NCBI RefSeq assembly: GCF_009711225.1
Contig: NZ_WMIE01000001.1
Span: forward strand, 496,001 to 560,000
Length of the DNA stretch: 64,000 nucleotides
Reading direction: 5' to 3'
Source of the DNA: Paracoccus aestuariivivens
GTDB taxonomy: Bacteria > Pseudomonadota > Alphaproteobacteria > Rhodobacterales > Rhodobacteraceae
This document shows positions 10,123-20,296 of the stretch, piece after piece. Made by a program: the position numbers and the translations under genes. The notes under the pieces were generated by a model. The model worked only from the letters and a program-made list of their open reading frames with translations. It did no database searches and was not told where the DNA came from. Position 1 is the first letter of the stretch. Every line of letters starts with the position of its first letter.

Positions 10123-10801
10123 CCTGCCGCGCGGTCACATAATCCCGCAGCAAAGCGACGCGGCGCGGCCGGAAACTGGTCGGGCCGCGCTGCATCGTCT
10201 GGATTCGCGGAACGTGAAAGACGCGGAAATCCCCGCGCAGCTGGCAATGCGCCAGCAGGGTGATGCTGTTGTCGCTATAGCTCATGCCCAGCGGCCAGAT
10301 CTCGCGCGTGCTGGGCCGGTCACGCAGATCCAGATAGTCGATCAACAGGCTCTGCTCGTCCCATAGCGACTGGCGCAGCAGATCCATGTCGATGCGGGTC
10401 GCCGGTCGCTGGGCATTGGCCCGGAACAGGCGCATCGTCGCATGCATGGCGTGACGGCCCTGCGATTCCGGCAAGGTCGCGATGATGCGGGCCAAAGCAT
10501 CCTCGCCTGCGCGGCTCAGCGTTTCATCGCCCAGCGTCTGCAGACCGGAAATGGCCAGCAGCAATGCCTCGATCTCGAGCCGCGAGAAGCTTTGCGGCGG
10601 TAGCGCCGGGTCTTCGGTCAGGCAATAACCCACCCCCGCCTCACCGTCGATCAACGCCCCTCCGGCGCGCAGGGTGGCTATGTCACGGTAAAGCTGGCGC
10701 AAGGACACGCCCGTCTCGTCGGCCAGACGCGCGGCCGTGACCGGAGCAGGCAGCCGGCGCAGCGCATCCATCAGGCGCATCAGTCGGTCAGTACGGGACA
10801 T
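10100..10801 (-). CDS. YafY-type HTH/WYL transcriptional regulator
   Basis: A 233-residue regulator. The N-terminal winged helix-turn-helix (PVTAARLADETGVSLRQLYR, about 20-39) is of the DeoR/HTH_11 type. A WYL-like sensor domain follows (LLIDYLDLRDRPSTREIWPLG, the WYL core in the variant form IWPLG). YafY-like regulators usually control an adjacent divergent gene, here a glutathione S-transferase 60 bases away. The intergenic space holds a 10-base-period direct repeat and a palindrome (see separate entries). The effector is unknown. Confidence 0.88.
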   Translation of the reverse strand: MSRTDRLMRLMDALRRLPAPVTAARLADETGVSLRQLYRDIATLRAGGALIDGEAGVGYCLTEDPALPPQSFSRLEIEALLLAISGLQTLGDETLSRAGEDALARIIATLPESQGRHAMHATMRLFRANAQRPATRIDMDLLRQSLWDEQSLLIDYLDLRDRPSTREIWPLGMSYSDNSITLLAHCQLRGDFRVFHVPRIQTMQRGPTSFRPRRVALLRDYVTARQATRPPEA

Positions 10802-10803
10802 GC

Positions 10804-10818
10804 TGTCACCTTCTGTCA
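10804..10818. promoter_or_regulatory. Candidate operator: TGTCA direct repeat
   Basis: TGTCA occurs at 10804-10808 and again at 10814-10818, exactly one helical turn apart, 3 bases before the start of the YafY-type regulator and overlapping its leader. An inverted TGCTG/CAGCA pair (10801-10805, 10816-10820) frames the same segment. This placement fits autoregulation. Confidence 0.4.
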
Positions 10819-10839
10819 GCAGGCGAGGCGCATCCTGAA

Positions 10840-10853
10840 CCGGTCAAAACCGG
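10840..10853. promoter_or_regulatory. Palindrome at the GST ribosome site
   Basis: CCGGT-CAAA-ACCGG is a perfect 5-4-5 inverted repeat whose right arm runs into the GGAGG ribosome site (10852-10856) of the following GST gene. It could be an operator half-site or an mRNA hairpin limiting translation. Confidence 0.35.
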
Positions 10854-10861
10854 AGGCCAAG

Positions 10862-11455
10862 ATGCTAACCCTATTTCATTCACCGAAGAGTCGCTCGACC
10901 AGCATCGTTACCCTGCTTGTCGAACTGGACGTTCTGGACGAGGTCCAGATCAGGCAGGTCGGGATTCCCCGCTTCGACGGCTCGGGCGGGCGCGACCCCG
11001 CGAACCCCCATCCCGAGGGCAAGGTGCCCTATCTGGTCAACGGCAACGATCATATCCGCGAACGCGGCGCGATCATGCTGTATCTGACGGACCTGTTCCC
11101 CGAAGGCGGCATGGGCCCCCTGCCCGGAGACCCGAAACGTGGCGAATATCTGAGCTGGCTGTTCTGGTATCAGGGCGTGTTCGAGCCGGTCGCGGTCCTG
11201 CAATTCGCCGGCCTCAAGCATCCGGTGATCGAAGCGACCTTCCGCGACTACGACACCGTTCTGGCGCGTCTGGACGAAATCCTGTCCAAGCAAACTTGGC
11301 TGCTTGGCGACAAGTTCTCGGCGGCCGATCTGCTGGTCGCGGGGCCGTTCATGTTCTTCGGAGACGACATGCGGCGGTCCTCGACGATATCTGACTGGGT
11401 CGGTCGGGTTCAGTCCCGCCCGTCGATTTCGCAGGCGGCGGCGTTTGACGACTGA
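10862..11455 (+). CDS. Glutathione S-transferase family protein
   Basis: A 197-residue GST-like protein. The thioredoxin-fold N-terminus begins LFHSPKSRSTSIVTLLVEL, with the cis-proline motif KVPYLVN (about 58-64) and the glutathione-binding ERGAIMLYL (about 72-80). The alpha-helical C-terminal domain contains LLGDKFSAADLLVAGPF, the conserved N-capping region. It probably conjugates glutathione to electrophiles or reduces peroxides in the cytoplasm. Strong GGAGG at 10852. It is divergent from a YafY-type regulator that likely controls it. The 3' end overlaps the convergent transporter gene by 46 bases. Confidence 0.88.
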   Translation: MLTLFHSPKSRSTSIVTLLVELDVLDEVQIRQVGIPRFDGSGGRDPANPHPEGKVPYLVNGNDHIRERGAIMLYLTDLFPEGGMGPLPGDPKRGEYLSWLFWYQGVFEPVAVLQFAGLKHPVIEATFRDYDTVLARLDEILSKQTWLLGDKFSAADLLVAGPFMFFGDDMRRSSTISDWVGRVQSRPSISQAAAFDD

Positions 11456-12330
11456 GCAGCAGCGGCAGGGATCTTGGCGATCTGAACCATAAGGATGCCA
11501 GCCGCCACAATTCCTGCCCCGATCACGTCGGACGCGCCGAATCTTTCCCCCAACAGGGCGGCCGCGATGGCCACCCCGAACAACGGGGACAGGAAGTGAA
11601 AGGTCGCGGCCCGAACGGCGCCGACCTGATTGACCAGCAAGAACCACAGCCACGTCGCGCCGATCCCCGGCGCGATGACGGTATAGACGAAGGACCAGAC
11701 CAGCTTGCCGCTCCACTCGACGGGGCGGCCCCATTCCAGCACCATGGCGGGCACCAGCAACATGGCTGCCCCCACTGCCATCTGCATCGCCACAATGGTC
11801 ATCATATTGCGGCTGCCGCTTGCCCCCCGGGCGGCCAAGGTCGCCACGGCCAGCGCGACAACCGCGATCAGGCACATGATCAGGCCCGGAATGTCCAACC
11901 CGTGCTGCAGGCGCACGCCCATGATCAGACACACGCCGATCACGCCCGCGATCAGACCGATGACGGCGACGGGACGCAGCTTTTCCGAGTAAAGCAGCCA
12001 GCCCAGAAACGCCACGACCAGCGGCATCATCGAGGCGATGATCGCCGCGGCCGAGGCCTCGACATGCTGCATCGCGATCCAGTTCAGCCCCAGATACAAA
12101 GCGTTCTGGCAAAGGCCAAAGACGATCACGGTCTTCCACTCGGCACGGGTCAGGCGCAGGCTTTGCCCCATCGCCAGCGCCAAGGGGATCGCCACGACCG
12201 CCGAAAGCGCAAAGCGGATCACCAAAGCCGTCAGCGGCGGCGCGGCCATCACGATGATCCGGGTGGTGGTGAAAGCCGAGGACCAGAGCAGCGCGAAACC
12301 GACCCCCATCGAAATGGCCCGTAAATCCAT
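11410..12330 (-). CDS. DMT-superfamily EamA transporter
   Basis: A 306-residue inner-membrane protein with about ten hydrophobic helices arranged as two EamA repeats (first helix near residues 5-25, second repeat from about 150). Proteins of this family export metabolites or amino acids by secondary transport. The ATG at 12330 is chosen over an upstream TTG because it opens directly into the first membrane helix. Its 3' end is convergent with and overlaps the GST gene, so antisense interference is possible. The substrate cannot be read from the sequence. Confidence 0.88.
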   Translation of the reverse strand: MDLRAISMGVGFALLWSSAFTTTRIIVMAAPPLTALVIRFALSAVVAIPLALAMGQSLRLTRAEWKTVIVFGLCQNALYLGLNWIAMQHVEASAAAIIASMMPLVVAFLGWLLYSEKLRPVAVIGLIAGVIGVCLIMGVRLQHGLDIPGLIMCLIAVVALAVATLAARGASGSRNMMTIVAMQMAVGAAMLLVPAMVLEWGRPVEWSGKLVWSFVYTVIAPGIGATWLWFLLVNQVGAVRAATFHFLSPLFGVAIAAALLGERFGASDVIGAGIVAAGILMVQIAKIPAAAAQSSNAAACEIDGRD

Positions 12331-12442
12331 CCTGCACCCCCGCGTCAAACCGTCACAGTTGAGCTAACAGATGGAAAGGCACACGCAAGGCAAAAGCCCC
12401 GCGTTTCGCGACCAGATCCGCTCTCGCAGAAAACCGCGCATC

Positions 12443-12472
12443 AAAAAAGGGCCGCGCATTTCTGCGCGGCCC
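12443..12472 (-). terminator. Intrinsic terminator of the HU gene
   Basis: A perfect 9-base-pair GC stem (12449-12457 with 12464-12472, loop ATTTCT) is followed on the minus strand by TTTTTT. It lies 20 bases after the HU stop and is one of the clearest terminators in the window. Confidence 0.9.
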
Positions 12473-12492
12473 CCAAAAGGGGAAACCCGATA

Positions 12493-12792
12493 TCAGGCGT
12501 TGACGCTGTCTTTCAGCGCTTTCGCGATGGTGACCTTGATCACCTTGTCGGCGGGCTTCGTCATCATTTCCTGGGTCTGCGGATTACGGACCTGACGCTC
12601 GGGACGCGCACGGCAGGCGACCTTGCCGATGCCCGGCAGCGTGAGCGCGCCGCCATCGGCGACGGTCTTCGCAACAACGGCCGAAAGCGCGTCCAGCGCA
12701 GCAGCAGCGGTTTTCTTGTCGCTGCCCATTTCTTCGGCCAGCGTGGCGACCAGCTGGGTCTTGGTCAACGGTTTGGAAGCGGCCTGAGCCAT
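12493..12792 (-). CDS. HU-family DNA-binding protein
   Basis: A 99-residue nucleoid-associated protein of the HU/IHF family. KTQLVATLAEEMGSDKK forms the N-terminal helices, LPGIGKVACRARPERQVRNP is the beta-arm with the conserved arginines and the RNPQT intercalation motif, and VIKVTIAKALKDSVNA is the C-terminal helix. It bends DNA non-specifically and compacts the chromosome. A longer reading frame exists, but ATG at 12792 is preceded by AGGAG and matches family length with a short N-terminal extension (MAQAASKP). Transcribed alone, with a strong terminator. Confidence 0.95.
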   Translation of the reverse strand: MAQAASKPLTKTQLVATLAEEMGSDKKTAAAALDALSAVVAKTVADGGALTLPGIGKVACRARPERQVRNPQTQEMMTKPADKVIKVTIAKALKDSVNA

Positions 12793-12945
12793 TAGTCTGT
12801 CTCCTCGTTGTTTCCCATTCGGGAAATTTTCGGACGCCACCTTGGCGGCATGCGCGTCGCTACACAAGCTTTTTGCGATGGGTTCAAGCCATTTTTGCAG
12901 GGTTATCCCCTGCAAACGCTACGAAACGGGCTGGTTTCCGACGCA

Positions 12946-14430
12946 TTACAGGAACGCCGTCTCGTTGAACGAGCGCAACTTGCGCGAATGGATTCGGTCC
13001 AGAGGAGTCGCCCGCAGCTTTTCCATCGCGCGGATGCCGATCAGCAAATGGTTCGCAACTTGCGTACGATAGAAGTCGGTCGCCATGCCCGGAAGCTTCA
13101 GCTCGCCATGCAGGGGCTTGTCGCTGACACAAAGTAGCGTACCATACGGCACCCTGAAGCGGAAACCGTTCGCGGCAATGGTGGCACTTTCCATATCCAG
13201 CGCCACAGCACGCGATTGTGACAGGCGCTGGACCGGTCCGGACTGGTCGCGAAGCTCCCAGTTGCGGTTATCGATCGTGGCGACAGTTCCCGTCCGCATG
13301 ATACGCTTGAGTTCGTAGCCATCCAGTCGTGTGACCTCGGCGACGGCTTCTTGCAAGGCGACCTGAACCTCGGCCAATGCCGGAATCGGAACCCAGACCG
13401 GCAGGTCGTCGTCCAGAACGTGATCCTCGCGCAGATAGGCATGGGCCAGAACGAAATCGCCCAAGGACTGGCTGTTCCGTAGCCCCGCGCAATGCCCGAC
13501 CATCAGCCATGCATGTGGCCGCAGCACCGCGATATGGTCCGTCGCCGTCTTCGCATTCGAAGGGCCAACGCCGATATTGACCAGCGTGATGCCGTCCCCG
13601 TCAGGCCGCTTCAGGTGATAGGCAGGCATCTGGGGCGTTTTCGCGCCGGTGGCGATCACATCCTCGGGACGCTCGAGGATCTGGTTCCCCGGAGCGACGA
13701 ATTCCGTATAGCCGGAATCGGGATCGCCAAGCGCGCGGCGGGCGAAAGCCTCGAATTCGTCGACGTAGAACTGGTAGTTGGTAAACAGAACGAAATTCTG
13801 GAAATGCTCGGGCAAGGTCGCAGTGTAATGCGCCAGACGCGCCAGTGAGTAATCCACCCGCTGCGCCGTGAATGGCGCAAGCGGCTGGCTGCCATCCGGA
13901 TTCGGGCCAGACGTGCCGTTGACGATGTCGTCGTTCATCGTGTTCAGGTCGGGCACGTCGAAGACATCGCGCAGCGAGAAACTCAGCACGCCTTCCTGCG
14001 GGACGTTCAGATCGCTTTGCGTGGCGACCGCGAAATGCACCGGCATCGGCGTGTCGCTATCGCCCACCGCGACCTCGACGCCGTGATTCTTCATGATCAG
14101 GCCGATCTGCTCGGTCAGGTAGCCGCGGAACAGATCGGGGCGCGTCACCGTGGTGGCGTAACTGCCCGGCAGCGCGACATGGCCAAAGGACAAGCGCGAA
14201 TCAACCTTTGCGTGGCTTGAAACGATCATGCGCAATTCAGGATAGAACGCACGGTACCGCGCCTTCGGCGTTTCACCCTGAAGCGTCAGCACGAAGCGGT
14301 CCAGCAGGAAATGCGAGGCACGCTCGTACAAGGCGATCAGGTGCTGTACAGCCGCGTCGGGATCGTCGAAATAAACCATCTCTGCGGGCGGGGGGGTGTC
14401 GACGGGCAATTGCCGGCGGTCGGTCATCAT
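12946..14430 (-). CDS. amn: AMP nucleosidase
   Basis: A 494-residue AMP nucleosidase, which splits AMP into adenine and ribose 5-phosphate. The N-terminal AMP-nucleosidase domain (about 1-180, with [12 protein letters not shown]) is followed by a phosphorylase-fold catalytic domain: [43 protein letters not shown] and [20 protein letters not shown], the last holding the family's catalytic acidic/ribose-binding residues. The ATG at 14430 (or the next ATG at 14427) is taken because AAGGAG lies 8 bases upstream; an in-frame extension further upstream lacks a site. It stands alone, divergent from the luciferase-like gene with 95 bases between them. Confidence 0.94.
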   Translation of the reverse strand: MMTDRRQLPVDTPPPAEMVYFDDPDAAVQHLIALYERASHFLLDRFVLTLQGETPKARYRAFYPELRMIVSSHAKVDSRLSFGHVALPGSYATTVTRPDLFRGYLTEQIGLIMKNHGVEVAVGDSDTPMPVHFAVATQSDLNVPQEGVLSFSLRDVFDVPDLNTMNDDIVNGTSGPNPDGSQPLAPFTAQRVDYSLARLAHYTATLPEHFQNFVLFTNYQFYVDEFEAFARRALGDPDSGYTEFVAPGNQILERPEDVIATGAKTPQMPAYHLKRPDGDGITLVNIGVGPSNAKTATDHIAVLRPHAWLMVGHCAGLRNSQSLGDFVLAHAYLREDHVLDDDLPVWVPIPALAEVQVALQEAVAEVTRLDGYELKRIMRTGTVATIDNRNWELRDQSGPVQRLSQSRAVALDMESATIAANGFRFRVPYGTLLCVSDKPLHGELKLPGMATDFYRTQVANHLLIGIRAMEKLRATPLDRIHSRKLRSFNETAFL

Positions 14431-14525
14431 GCGCGCTGCTCCTTTTTCGGGAACTGTGCCAGCGGGCATCGGGACTGGCAAGCGGCCAACGCCGCGCCTA
14501 TCTGAACTGCAAAGGAGTGATCCAG

Positions 14526-15512
14526 ATGCAATTTTCGATACTAGATCTTGCTGTCGTCGCCGAAGGCTCGGACGCCCGTCAGGCCATCGCCAATTCCGTG
14601 GCGCTGGCGCAGGCCGCCGAAGGCTGGGGCTATCATCGGTTCTGGCTGGCCGAACATCACAATATGCCCGGCATTGCCAGCGCCGCGACCTCGGTCCTGA
14701 TCAACCATGTCGCGAGCCATACGAAATCCATCCGCGTCGGTGCGGGCGGGGTAATGCTGCCGAACCACGCGCCCTTGGCCATTGCGGAACAATTCGGCAC
14801 ACTTGCGACCATCCACGGCGACCGGATCGACCTTGGCCTTGGCCGCGCGCCCGGCGGCGATGGCGCCGTGATGCACGCCTTGCGGCGGGGCATGTCGCGC
14901 AACGACGACTTCCCGAACGAGGTGATCGAACTCATCCGCTATTTCGGCCCCGCCCAACCCGGAGTTCAGGTTGCCGCCCATCCCGGCCAGAACACCAATG
15001 TTCCGGTCTGGATTCTGGGATCATCACTATACGGTGCCAGCCTCGCGGCGGCACTGGGTCTGCCCTACTCCTTCGCCAGCCACTTCGCCCCCGGCGATCT
15101 GGATCAGGCCGTGCAGCTTTATCGGGAACGCTTTCAAGACACCGCATTCGGCAGCAGCCCGCGCTTCATGCTCGCCGTGAACGTCATCGCAGCCGACACC
15201 GATGCTGAGGCCCAGCGGTTGCGGACCAGCCAGATGATCAGTTTCGCGCGTCTGCGGCTTGGCTCTCCGGGTCTGCTGCCTGCGCCAGTGGATGATGTCC
15301 ACGAGGCGATACCGGCCTCGGTCATGGGTTCGGTTCAGCAGGCCCTGTCGGTCAGTGCCGTCGGTGCGCCGGAAACCGTCGCGGCACGGCTGGACGAGTT
15401 GATCGCGCGTTATGCGCCGGATGAACTGATCCTTGTCGGCAACATCTACGATCCCGCCGCTCGCCACCGGTCCTTCGCCATCGCGGCCGAGATCCTGCGA
15501 AACCGCCCATGA
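14526..15512 (+). CDS. Luciferase-like (LLM class) flavin monooxygenase
   Basis: A 328-residue bacterial-luciferase-like oxidoreductase of the MsnO8/YhbW type, expected to use reduced FMN. The start [16 protein letters not shown] and the motif [15 protein letters not shown] (about 40-54) are hallmarks; GRAPGGDG (about 107-114) is the flavin phosphate region. A longer frame reaches back to 14208, but ATG 14526 has AAGGAG about 9 bases upstream and marks the start of homology. Its stop overlaps the following NAD-binding gene by ATGA, so the two are co-transcribed. Substrate unknown. Confidence 0.9.
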   Translation: MQFSILDLAVVAEGSDARQAIANSVALAQAAEGWGYHRFWLAEHHNMPGIASAATSVLINHVASHTKSIRVGAGGVMLPNHAPLAIAEQFGTLATIHGDRIDLGLGRAPGGDGAVMHALRRGMSRNDDFPNEVIELIRYFGPAQPGVQVAAHPGQNTNVPVWILGSSLYGASLAAALGLPYSFASHFAPGDLDQAVQLYRERFQDTAFGSSPRFMLAVNVIAADTDAEAQRLRTSQMISFARLRLGSPGLLPAPVDDVHEAIPASVMGSVQQALSVSAVGAPETVAARLDELIARYAPDELILVGNIYDPAARHRSFAIAAEILRNRP

Positions 15513-16360
15513 AACTGCTTGTCCTTGGCCATGGCTATTCCGCCGGATTCCTGACCCCGCTTCTGCTGGCTAGGGGATGGGAGGTTGCGGGGACCAGCCG
15601 AAGCGCGCCCGAGCGCGTCGCCAGCCTCGGGGCCATCCCTCTGCTTTGGCCGGGGGATGAGCCCGAGATCCGGACGCACATCGCCTCGGCGGACGCGATC
15701 CTGATCTCGGCAGGTCCGGAACATGGCCACGATCCCGCCATTGCGGCATTTGGAGACGTCATCGCGTGCGCCACCCCGCGTTGGCTGGGCTATCTGTCCA
15801 CGACCGGCGTCTATGGCGATCACGCGGGTGGCTGGGTCACTGAAGACACGCCGCTGACCCCCTCTACCCGTCGCGGGCATGAACGTGTTGCGGCCGAGGC
15901 CGAATGGCAGGCTTTGGCTGCCGCGAACGACTTGCCGCTGCATATCTTCCGGCTGGCGGGAATCTACGGTCCGGGGCGTGGTCCGTTCGCCAAGGTGCGG
16001 TCAGGAACAGCGCGGCGCATCATCAAGCAGGGTCAGGTGTTTTCCCGCATCCATGCCGAAGATATCGCGCAAGTGCTGATGGCCTCGATCAGGCAGCCAC
16101 GCGCCGGAGCGATCTACAACCTGTGCGACGACGATCCCGCACCGCCCGAAGACGTCATCGCCCATGCCGCCCGATTGCTGGGACTTCCCCTGCCCCCCGC
16201 CGAGGATTTCGCGACGGCACAGATGACCGCGATGGCGCGGTCGTTCTATGCCGAAAGCAAGCGCGTCTCGAACCAGCGCATCAAGGACGATCTGGGCGTG
16301 ACGCTGCGCTATCCCGATTACCGCTGCGGACTGGCAGCTCTTCTGGCCACCGAGACCTAA
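15509..16360 (+). CDS. NAD(P)-binding SDR/epimerase-like protein (YeeZ type)
   Basis: A 283-residue extended SDR-like protein. The dinucleotide-binding loop is [12 protein letters not shown] (4-15), a variant of GxGxx[10 protein letters not shown] (about 94-102) is the usual catalytic Ser/Thr region, but the canonical YxxxK tyrosine-lysine pair is not obvious at the expected spacing, where [13 protein letters not shown] appears instead. That resembles the atypical YeeZ subgroup, so activity may be non-standard. It is translationally coupled to the luciferase-like gene by a 4-base overlap, which suggests a joint oxidoreductive task. The 3' end overlaps the convergent SH3-domain gene by 4 bases. 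Confidence 0.82.
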   Translation: MKLLVLGHGYSAGFLTPLLLARGWEVAGTSRSAPERVASLGAIPLLWPGDEPEIRTHIASADAILISAGPEHGHDPAIAAFGDVIACATPRWLGYLSTTGVYGDHAGGWVTEDTPLTPSTRRGHERVAAEAEWQALAAANDLPLHIFRLAGIYGPGRGPFAKVRSGTARRIIKQGQVFSRIHAEDIAQVLMASIRQPRAGAIYNLCDDDPAPPEDVIAHAARLLGLPLPPAEDFATAQMTAMARSFYAESKRVSNQRIKDDLGVTLRYPDYRCGLAALLATET

Positions 16361-17112
16361 CGCGCGATCGAGCAGCAGCCGGTCAGCATCCGCGACGGCA
16401 TCTCGGCTCCGTCAAGGATGACCGAGACAGCCAGCCCGAAAGCGCGATCGGACATGCCGTCGCTGCATTGCGCCGGTCGCACGAAGGCGGTGACACGCCC
16501 CTTGTCGTCTCCGGCGATCAGGCCGCGCGTCGGCTCACCCTCGATACCGCGATCCATGACCTTGCGCAGCTCAAGCTGACGTTCGGCCTGATCGGGCTCA
16601 GAGAATGTTATGCCCGACTTGCTGGCCTTGAGCGACCAGAACGGCTCGGTCCCGCTGCAATGCAGACTTTGCGGCAGCGACGCCGCCTGCCAGACGCCCT
16701 GCTCGGGCTTGAGAAAACGCATCGCGACCCAGCCCGTTTGTTCACCCGCGTTGACCTTGCCCCATTTCCCCGTAGCATCACGGGCGATCAGTTCGACACC
16801 CTTGGCCGTTGCGGGCAAGGTCGCGATGACTTTGGCCTGCCCGTCCGGCGTTTCGCGGACATTCAGGGTGTCCCAGGTCTCGACCACGGTCACATCGTAA
16901 AGATTGGGCAGAAATTCCGGCGGCTTTTCCTGAGCCTTGGCCTCGGGCGCAGGCGTCGCAGCCGCCGCGGCGTCAGTTGACGCCGCCTCGGCCGGTTTAT
17001 CGGGCTGGGGCGCGGGAGCGGCCGCATCCGCTGGTGCCTCGGTTGGCGCCTTCTGCGCAATAGCCGCCAAGGGCATAGACAGTGCCAATCCAGTCATGAG
17101 GATACGCAGCAT
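16357..17112 (-). CDS. Secreted SH3-domain protein with COG3650-like C-terminus
   Basis: A 251-residue envelope protein. A Sec signal peptide covers residues 1-20 (MLRILMTGLALSMPLAAIAQ). An Ala/Pro/Glu-rich linker (about 21-68) leads to a bacterial SH3 domain (TWDTLNVRETPDGQAKVIAT through KWGKVNAGEQTGWVAMRFL). The C-terminal domain carries CSGTEPFWSL and the cysteine-rich end [10 protein letters not shown], resembling the periplasmic COG3650 domain. ATG 17112 is preferred over upstream in-frame codons because it begins the signal peptide and has AGGA upstream. It may bind cell wall; the precise role is unknown. Confidence 0.82.
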   Translation of the reverse strand: MLRILMTGLALSMPLAAIAQKAPTEAPADAAAPAPQPDKPAEAASTDAAAAATPAPEAKAQEKPPEFLPNLYDVTVVETWDTLNVRETPDGQAKVIATLPATAKGVELIARDATGKWGKVNAGEQTGWVAMRFLKPEQGVWQAASLPQSLHCSGTEPFWSLKASKSGITFSEPDQAERQLELRKVMDRGIEGEPTRGLIAGDDKGRVTAFVRPAQCSDGMSDRAFGLAVSVILDGAEMPSRMLTGCCSIAR

Positions 17113-17241
17113 CGAGATCTTCCTGTCAAACAGTCCGTGAACACGGGTCACATCAAAAACTTCGCGTCGAACAAAGGCAGCGGTTGGGTCGAATCCAGTC
17201 TAGCACCACCCCTGCTCTTGATCTTCTGGCCGAGCTACTTA

Positions 17242-19173
17242 TCAGGCCCGCTTTTCACCGATTTGTGCCACGCCCAGAACCTCAAGCACCTTGGCTTCGA
17301 TATCGGGGGCACACATGCGGGCCTCGCGATACATCGCCTCGGGACTGGCGTGGTCGATGAACGTGTCGGGCAGGACCATCTGACGGAAACGCAATCCGTT
17401 GTCGAACACGCCCTCATCCGACAGAAGCTGTGCCACCAGCGAGCCGAAGCCGCCGACCGCGCCCTCTTCGACCGTGATCAGCGCCTCATGCGTGCGGGCA
17501 AGGCGCAGGATCAGGTCGCGATCAAGCGGCTTGGCAAAGCGTGCGTCAACGATGGTCGGATGGATGCCGCGCGCCGTCAAAGCTTCATGCGCCCGCATCA
17601 CTTCGGCCAGCCGCGTGCCCAAGGACAGGATCGCGACACGCTTGCCCTCGACAATCACACGGGCTTTGCCGATTTCGATCGGCTCGCCGCGCTCGGGCAT
17701 TTCGACGCCCATCCCCTCGCCGCGGGGATAGCGGAAGGCGATGGGGCCATCGCTATAGGCAGCGGCGGTCGCAACCATATGGACCAGTTCGGCCTCGTCC
17801 GCGGCGGCCATGACGACCATGCCCGGCAGGTTCGCCATAAAAGCGATGTCATAGGCTCCGGCATGGGTCGCGCCATCCGCGCCAACCAGACCCGCGCGGT
17901 CGATGGCGAAACGCACTGGCAGGCGCTGGATCGCCACATCATGCACCACCTGATCGTAACCGCGTTGCAGGAAGGTCGAATAAAGCGCGCAGAAAGGCTT
18001 CATCCCGCCCGCCGCAAGCCCCGCCGCAAAGGTCACGGCATGTTGCTCGGCGATGCCGACATCAAAGCAGCGGCGCGGGAAACGCTCGGCGAACAGATTC
18101 AGGCCGGTGCCGTCTGGCATGGCGGCGGTCACGGCCACGATCTTGTCGTCGCGCGATGCCTGATCGAGCAAGGCGCGGGCAAAGACCGCCGTATAGCTCG
18201 GCGCGTTCGACTTGGCCTTGGCCTGCGTTCCGGTCGCCACATCAAATTTCGCGGTGGCGTGACCCTTGTCGGCGGCGCGCTCGGCCGGGCCATAGCCCTT
18301 GCCCTTCTTCGTCACCGCATGGATCAGCACCGGGCCGGTCGCACGCTCGCGCAGGGTGCGCAGCAGCGGCAGAAGCTGGCTCAGGTCATGGCCATCGACC
18401 GGGCCGACATAGGAAAAGCCCAGTTCCTCGAACAGGGTGCCGCCGATGGTCATGCCCTTGAGCATTTCCTTGGCGCGACGGGCTCCTTCCTGAATCGGCG
18501 TCGGCAGATAGCCCACCGCCCCTTTTGCGACGGCCTTGAGATCCTGGAACGGCCTTTCGCCATAGAGCCGGGTCAGATAGCGCGACAGCGCACCCGTCGG
18601 GGGCGCAATCGACATCTCGTTGTCGTTCAGCACCACGAACAGGCGCTTGCCCAGATCGCCCGCATTGTTCAGCGCCTCGAAGGCCATGCCGGCAGTCATC
18701 GCGCCGTCGCCGATCACCGCAATCGCATCGCCCGGATCGCCGCCCAGTTCCCGCGCCATAGCAAAACCCAGTGCCGCGCTGATCGAGGTCGAACTGTGTC
18801 CCGCCCCGAACGGGTCAAAGGGGCTTTCCGAGCGCTTGGTGAAGCCCGAGAGCCCCCCTTCGGTGCGCAAGGTGCGGATACGGTCACGCCGGCCGGTCAG
18901 GATCTTGTGCGGATAGCACTGGTGGCCGACATCCCAGATGATCTTGTCACGCGGCGTGTCGAAAACGGCGTGCAGGGCGACGGTCAATTCGACCACGCCC
19001 AAACCCGCGCCCAGATGGCCGCCGGTCGTGGACACAGCACTGATCGTCTCGGCGCGAAGTTCATCGGCAAGCTGGATCAGTTCGCGGTCGGTCAGCGCCT
19101 TCATGTCCGAGGGCAGGCTGACGCGGTCAAGCACCGGCGTCGCAGGGCGGTCGGGATGGTCGGTCTGGCTCAT
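17242..19173 (-). CDS. dxs: 1-deoxy-D-xylulose-5-phosphate synthase
   Basis: A 643-residue thiamine-diphosphate enzyme joining pyruvate and glyceraldehyde 3-phosphate, the first step of the MEP isoprenoid pathway. [20 protein letters not shown] (about 50-69) holds the catalytic histidine; [18 protein letters not shown] is the ThDP/Mg-binding motif; [16 protein letters not shown] lies in the pyrimidine-binding domain. It is the last gene of a minus-strand run with an HDAC-like gene, xseB and ispA, 23 bases after ispA. The xseB-ispA-dxs order is common in proteobacteria and pairs precursor supply with prenyl-chain synthesis. Confidence 0.97.
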   Translation of the reverse strand: MSQTDHPDRPATPVLDRVSLPSDMKALTDRELIQLADELRAETISAVSTTGGHLGAGLGVVELTVALHAVFDTPRDKIIWDVGHQCYPHKILTGRRDRIRTLRTEGGLSGFTKRSESPFDPFGAGHSSTSISAALGFAMARELGGDPGDAIAVIGDGAMTAGMAFEALNNAGDLGKRLFVVLNDNEMSIAPPTGALSRYLTRLYGERPFQDLKAVAKGAVGYLPTPIQEGARRAKEMLKGMTIGGTLFEELGFSYVGPVDGHDLSQLLPLLRTLRERATGPVLIHAVTKKGKGYGPAERAADKGHATAKFDVATGTQAKAKSNAPSYTAVFARALLDQASRDDKIVAVTAAMPDGTGLNLFAERFPRRCFDVGIAEQHAVTFAAGLAAGGMKPFCALYSTFLQRGYDQVVHDVAIQRLPVRFAIDRAGLVGADGATHAGAYDIAFMANLPGMVVMAAADEAELVHMVATAAAYSDGPIAFRYPRGEGMGVEMPERGEPIEIGKARVIVEGKRVAILSLGTRLAEVMRAHEALTARGIHPTIVDARFAKPLDRDLILRLARTHEALITVEEGAVGGFGSLVAQLLSDEGVFDNGLRFRQMVLPDTFIDHASPEAMYREARMCAPDIEAKVLEVLGVAQIGEKRA

Positions 19174-19196
19174 GGCTGACCCTTTCGTCGGATATT

Positions 19197-20060
19197 TCAG
19201 GCGTCGCGTTCGATGATAAACCGCGCAAGATCGCGCAGGTTTCCGGCTTCGTCGCCAAATGGCTCAAGTGCGGCTTCTGCGCTACGCACGAGTTTGCGTG
19301 CTTTGTCCTGCGCGCCCTCGAGTCCCAGCAAAGACACAAACGTGGCTTTGTTCGCCGTTCCGTCCTTGTTCAGACGCTTGCCGGTCTGCGCCTCGCTTCC
19401 GGTCACGTCCAGAATGTCATCCTGAATCTGGAAGGCCAGACCGATATTGCGGGCATATTCGGTCAGCGCCGCCGTATCTTCGCCAGCCATGATCGCGCCA
19501 GCAGTGGCCGAGAACACGATCAGCGCGCCGGTTTTGGCGCTTTGCAGCCGTTTGATCGCGACCAGATCCAAAGGCTGGATCGCGGTTTCGGCGGCGATAT
19601 CCAGCGCCTGCCCCCAGACCATACCCCGCGCGCCAACGGCTTCGGCAAAGGCGCGGATCAGCGACAGGCGGGCTTCGGGGCCGCTGATCTGGGTCTCGGT
19701 CAACAGGCCGAAGGCCAGCGATTGCAGCGCGTCTCCGGCAAGGATCGCGGTCGCCTCGGACCATTGGATGTGACAGGTCGGAAGTCCCCGACGCAGATCG
19801 TCATTGTCCATCGACGGCAGATCGTCATGGACCAGACTATAGGCATGCAGCGCCTCGACAGCAGCAGCGACAGGTAGGGATTCACGGTCGCTCAGACCGA
19901 AAAGCCGCGCCGATTCCATGACCAGAAACGCGCGCAAACGCTTGCCACCGATACAGGCGTAGCGCATCGCATCGGTCAACTCGCCCGCAGGCAAATTAGC
20001 CATGGCCTCATCCAGCGCGGCCTGAACCTGCGCTTTCACATCATCAAGGCGGTGCTGCAT
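19197..20060 (-). CDS. ispA: Farnesyl diphosphate synthase (polyprenyl synthetase)
   Basis: A 287-residue short-chain polyprenyl synthetase condensing isopentenyl and allylic diphosphates to geranyl/farnesyl diphosphate. The first aspartate-rich motif is [10 protein letters not shown] (about 81-90) and the second is QIQDDILD (about 213-220); [13 protein letters not shown] carries the diphosphate-binding residues. GTG at 20063 is an alternative start directly before this ATG; either way the start is fused to the xseB stop (TGATG), indicating coupled translation. Confidence 0.95.
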   Translation of the reverse strand: MQHRLDDVKAQVQAALDEAMANLPAGELTDAMRYACIGGKRLRAFLVMESARLFGLSDRESLPVAAAVEALHAYSLVHDDLPSMDNDDLRRGLPTCHIQWSEATAILAGDALQSLAFGLLTETQISGPEARLSLIRAFAEAVGARGMVWGQALDIAAETAIQPLDLVAIKRLQSAKTGALIVFSATAGAIMAGEDTAALTEYARNIGLAFQIQDDILDVTGSEAQTGKRLNKDGTANKATFVSLLGLEGAQDKARKLVRSAEAALEPFGDEAGNLRDLARFIIERDA

Positions 20061-20296
20061 CACAACCCCTCGACCGGGACCGATCCGGTCGACTGGCCGT
20101 TGGCCGCAAGGGTGATTTTCTCGACCCGTTCCTCGGCAGCGCGGAGCACCTTGTCACAATGCGCGCGCAAGGCGGCGCCGCGTTCGTACAGGGCGATGGA
20201 TTCGTCAAGCGTGGCTTCGCCATGCTCAAGCTTGGCCACCGTCGCCTCAAGCTCGCGCATCGCATCCTCGAAGGACATGGTTTCGATCTCGGTCAT
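20060..20296 (-). CDS. xseB: Exodeoxyribonuclease VII small subunit
   Basis: A 78-residue XseB protein, the small helical subunit that activates XseA in degrading single-stranded DNA. SFEDAMRELEATVAKLEHGE and LDESIALYERGAALRAHCDK are the two conserved helices. It overlaps the HDAC-like stop by 4 bases and abuts ispA, in the usual proteobacterial order. xseA is not in the window. Confidence 0.95.
   Translation of the reverse strand: MTEIETMSFEDAMRELEATVAKLEHGEATLDESIALYERGAALRAHCDKVLRAAEERVEKITLAANGQSTGSVPVEGL

Noticed and set aside
10880..12337. 485-codon minus-strand frame
   Set aside because: Overlaps the GST on one strand and the EamA gene in another phase; low-complexity Arg/Gly/Asp composition.
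17137..19179. 680-codon plus-strand frame
   Set aside because: It is the mirror of dxs in GC-rich DNA; composition is Arg/His/Gly-rich without domains, while dxs on the minus strand is fully conserved.
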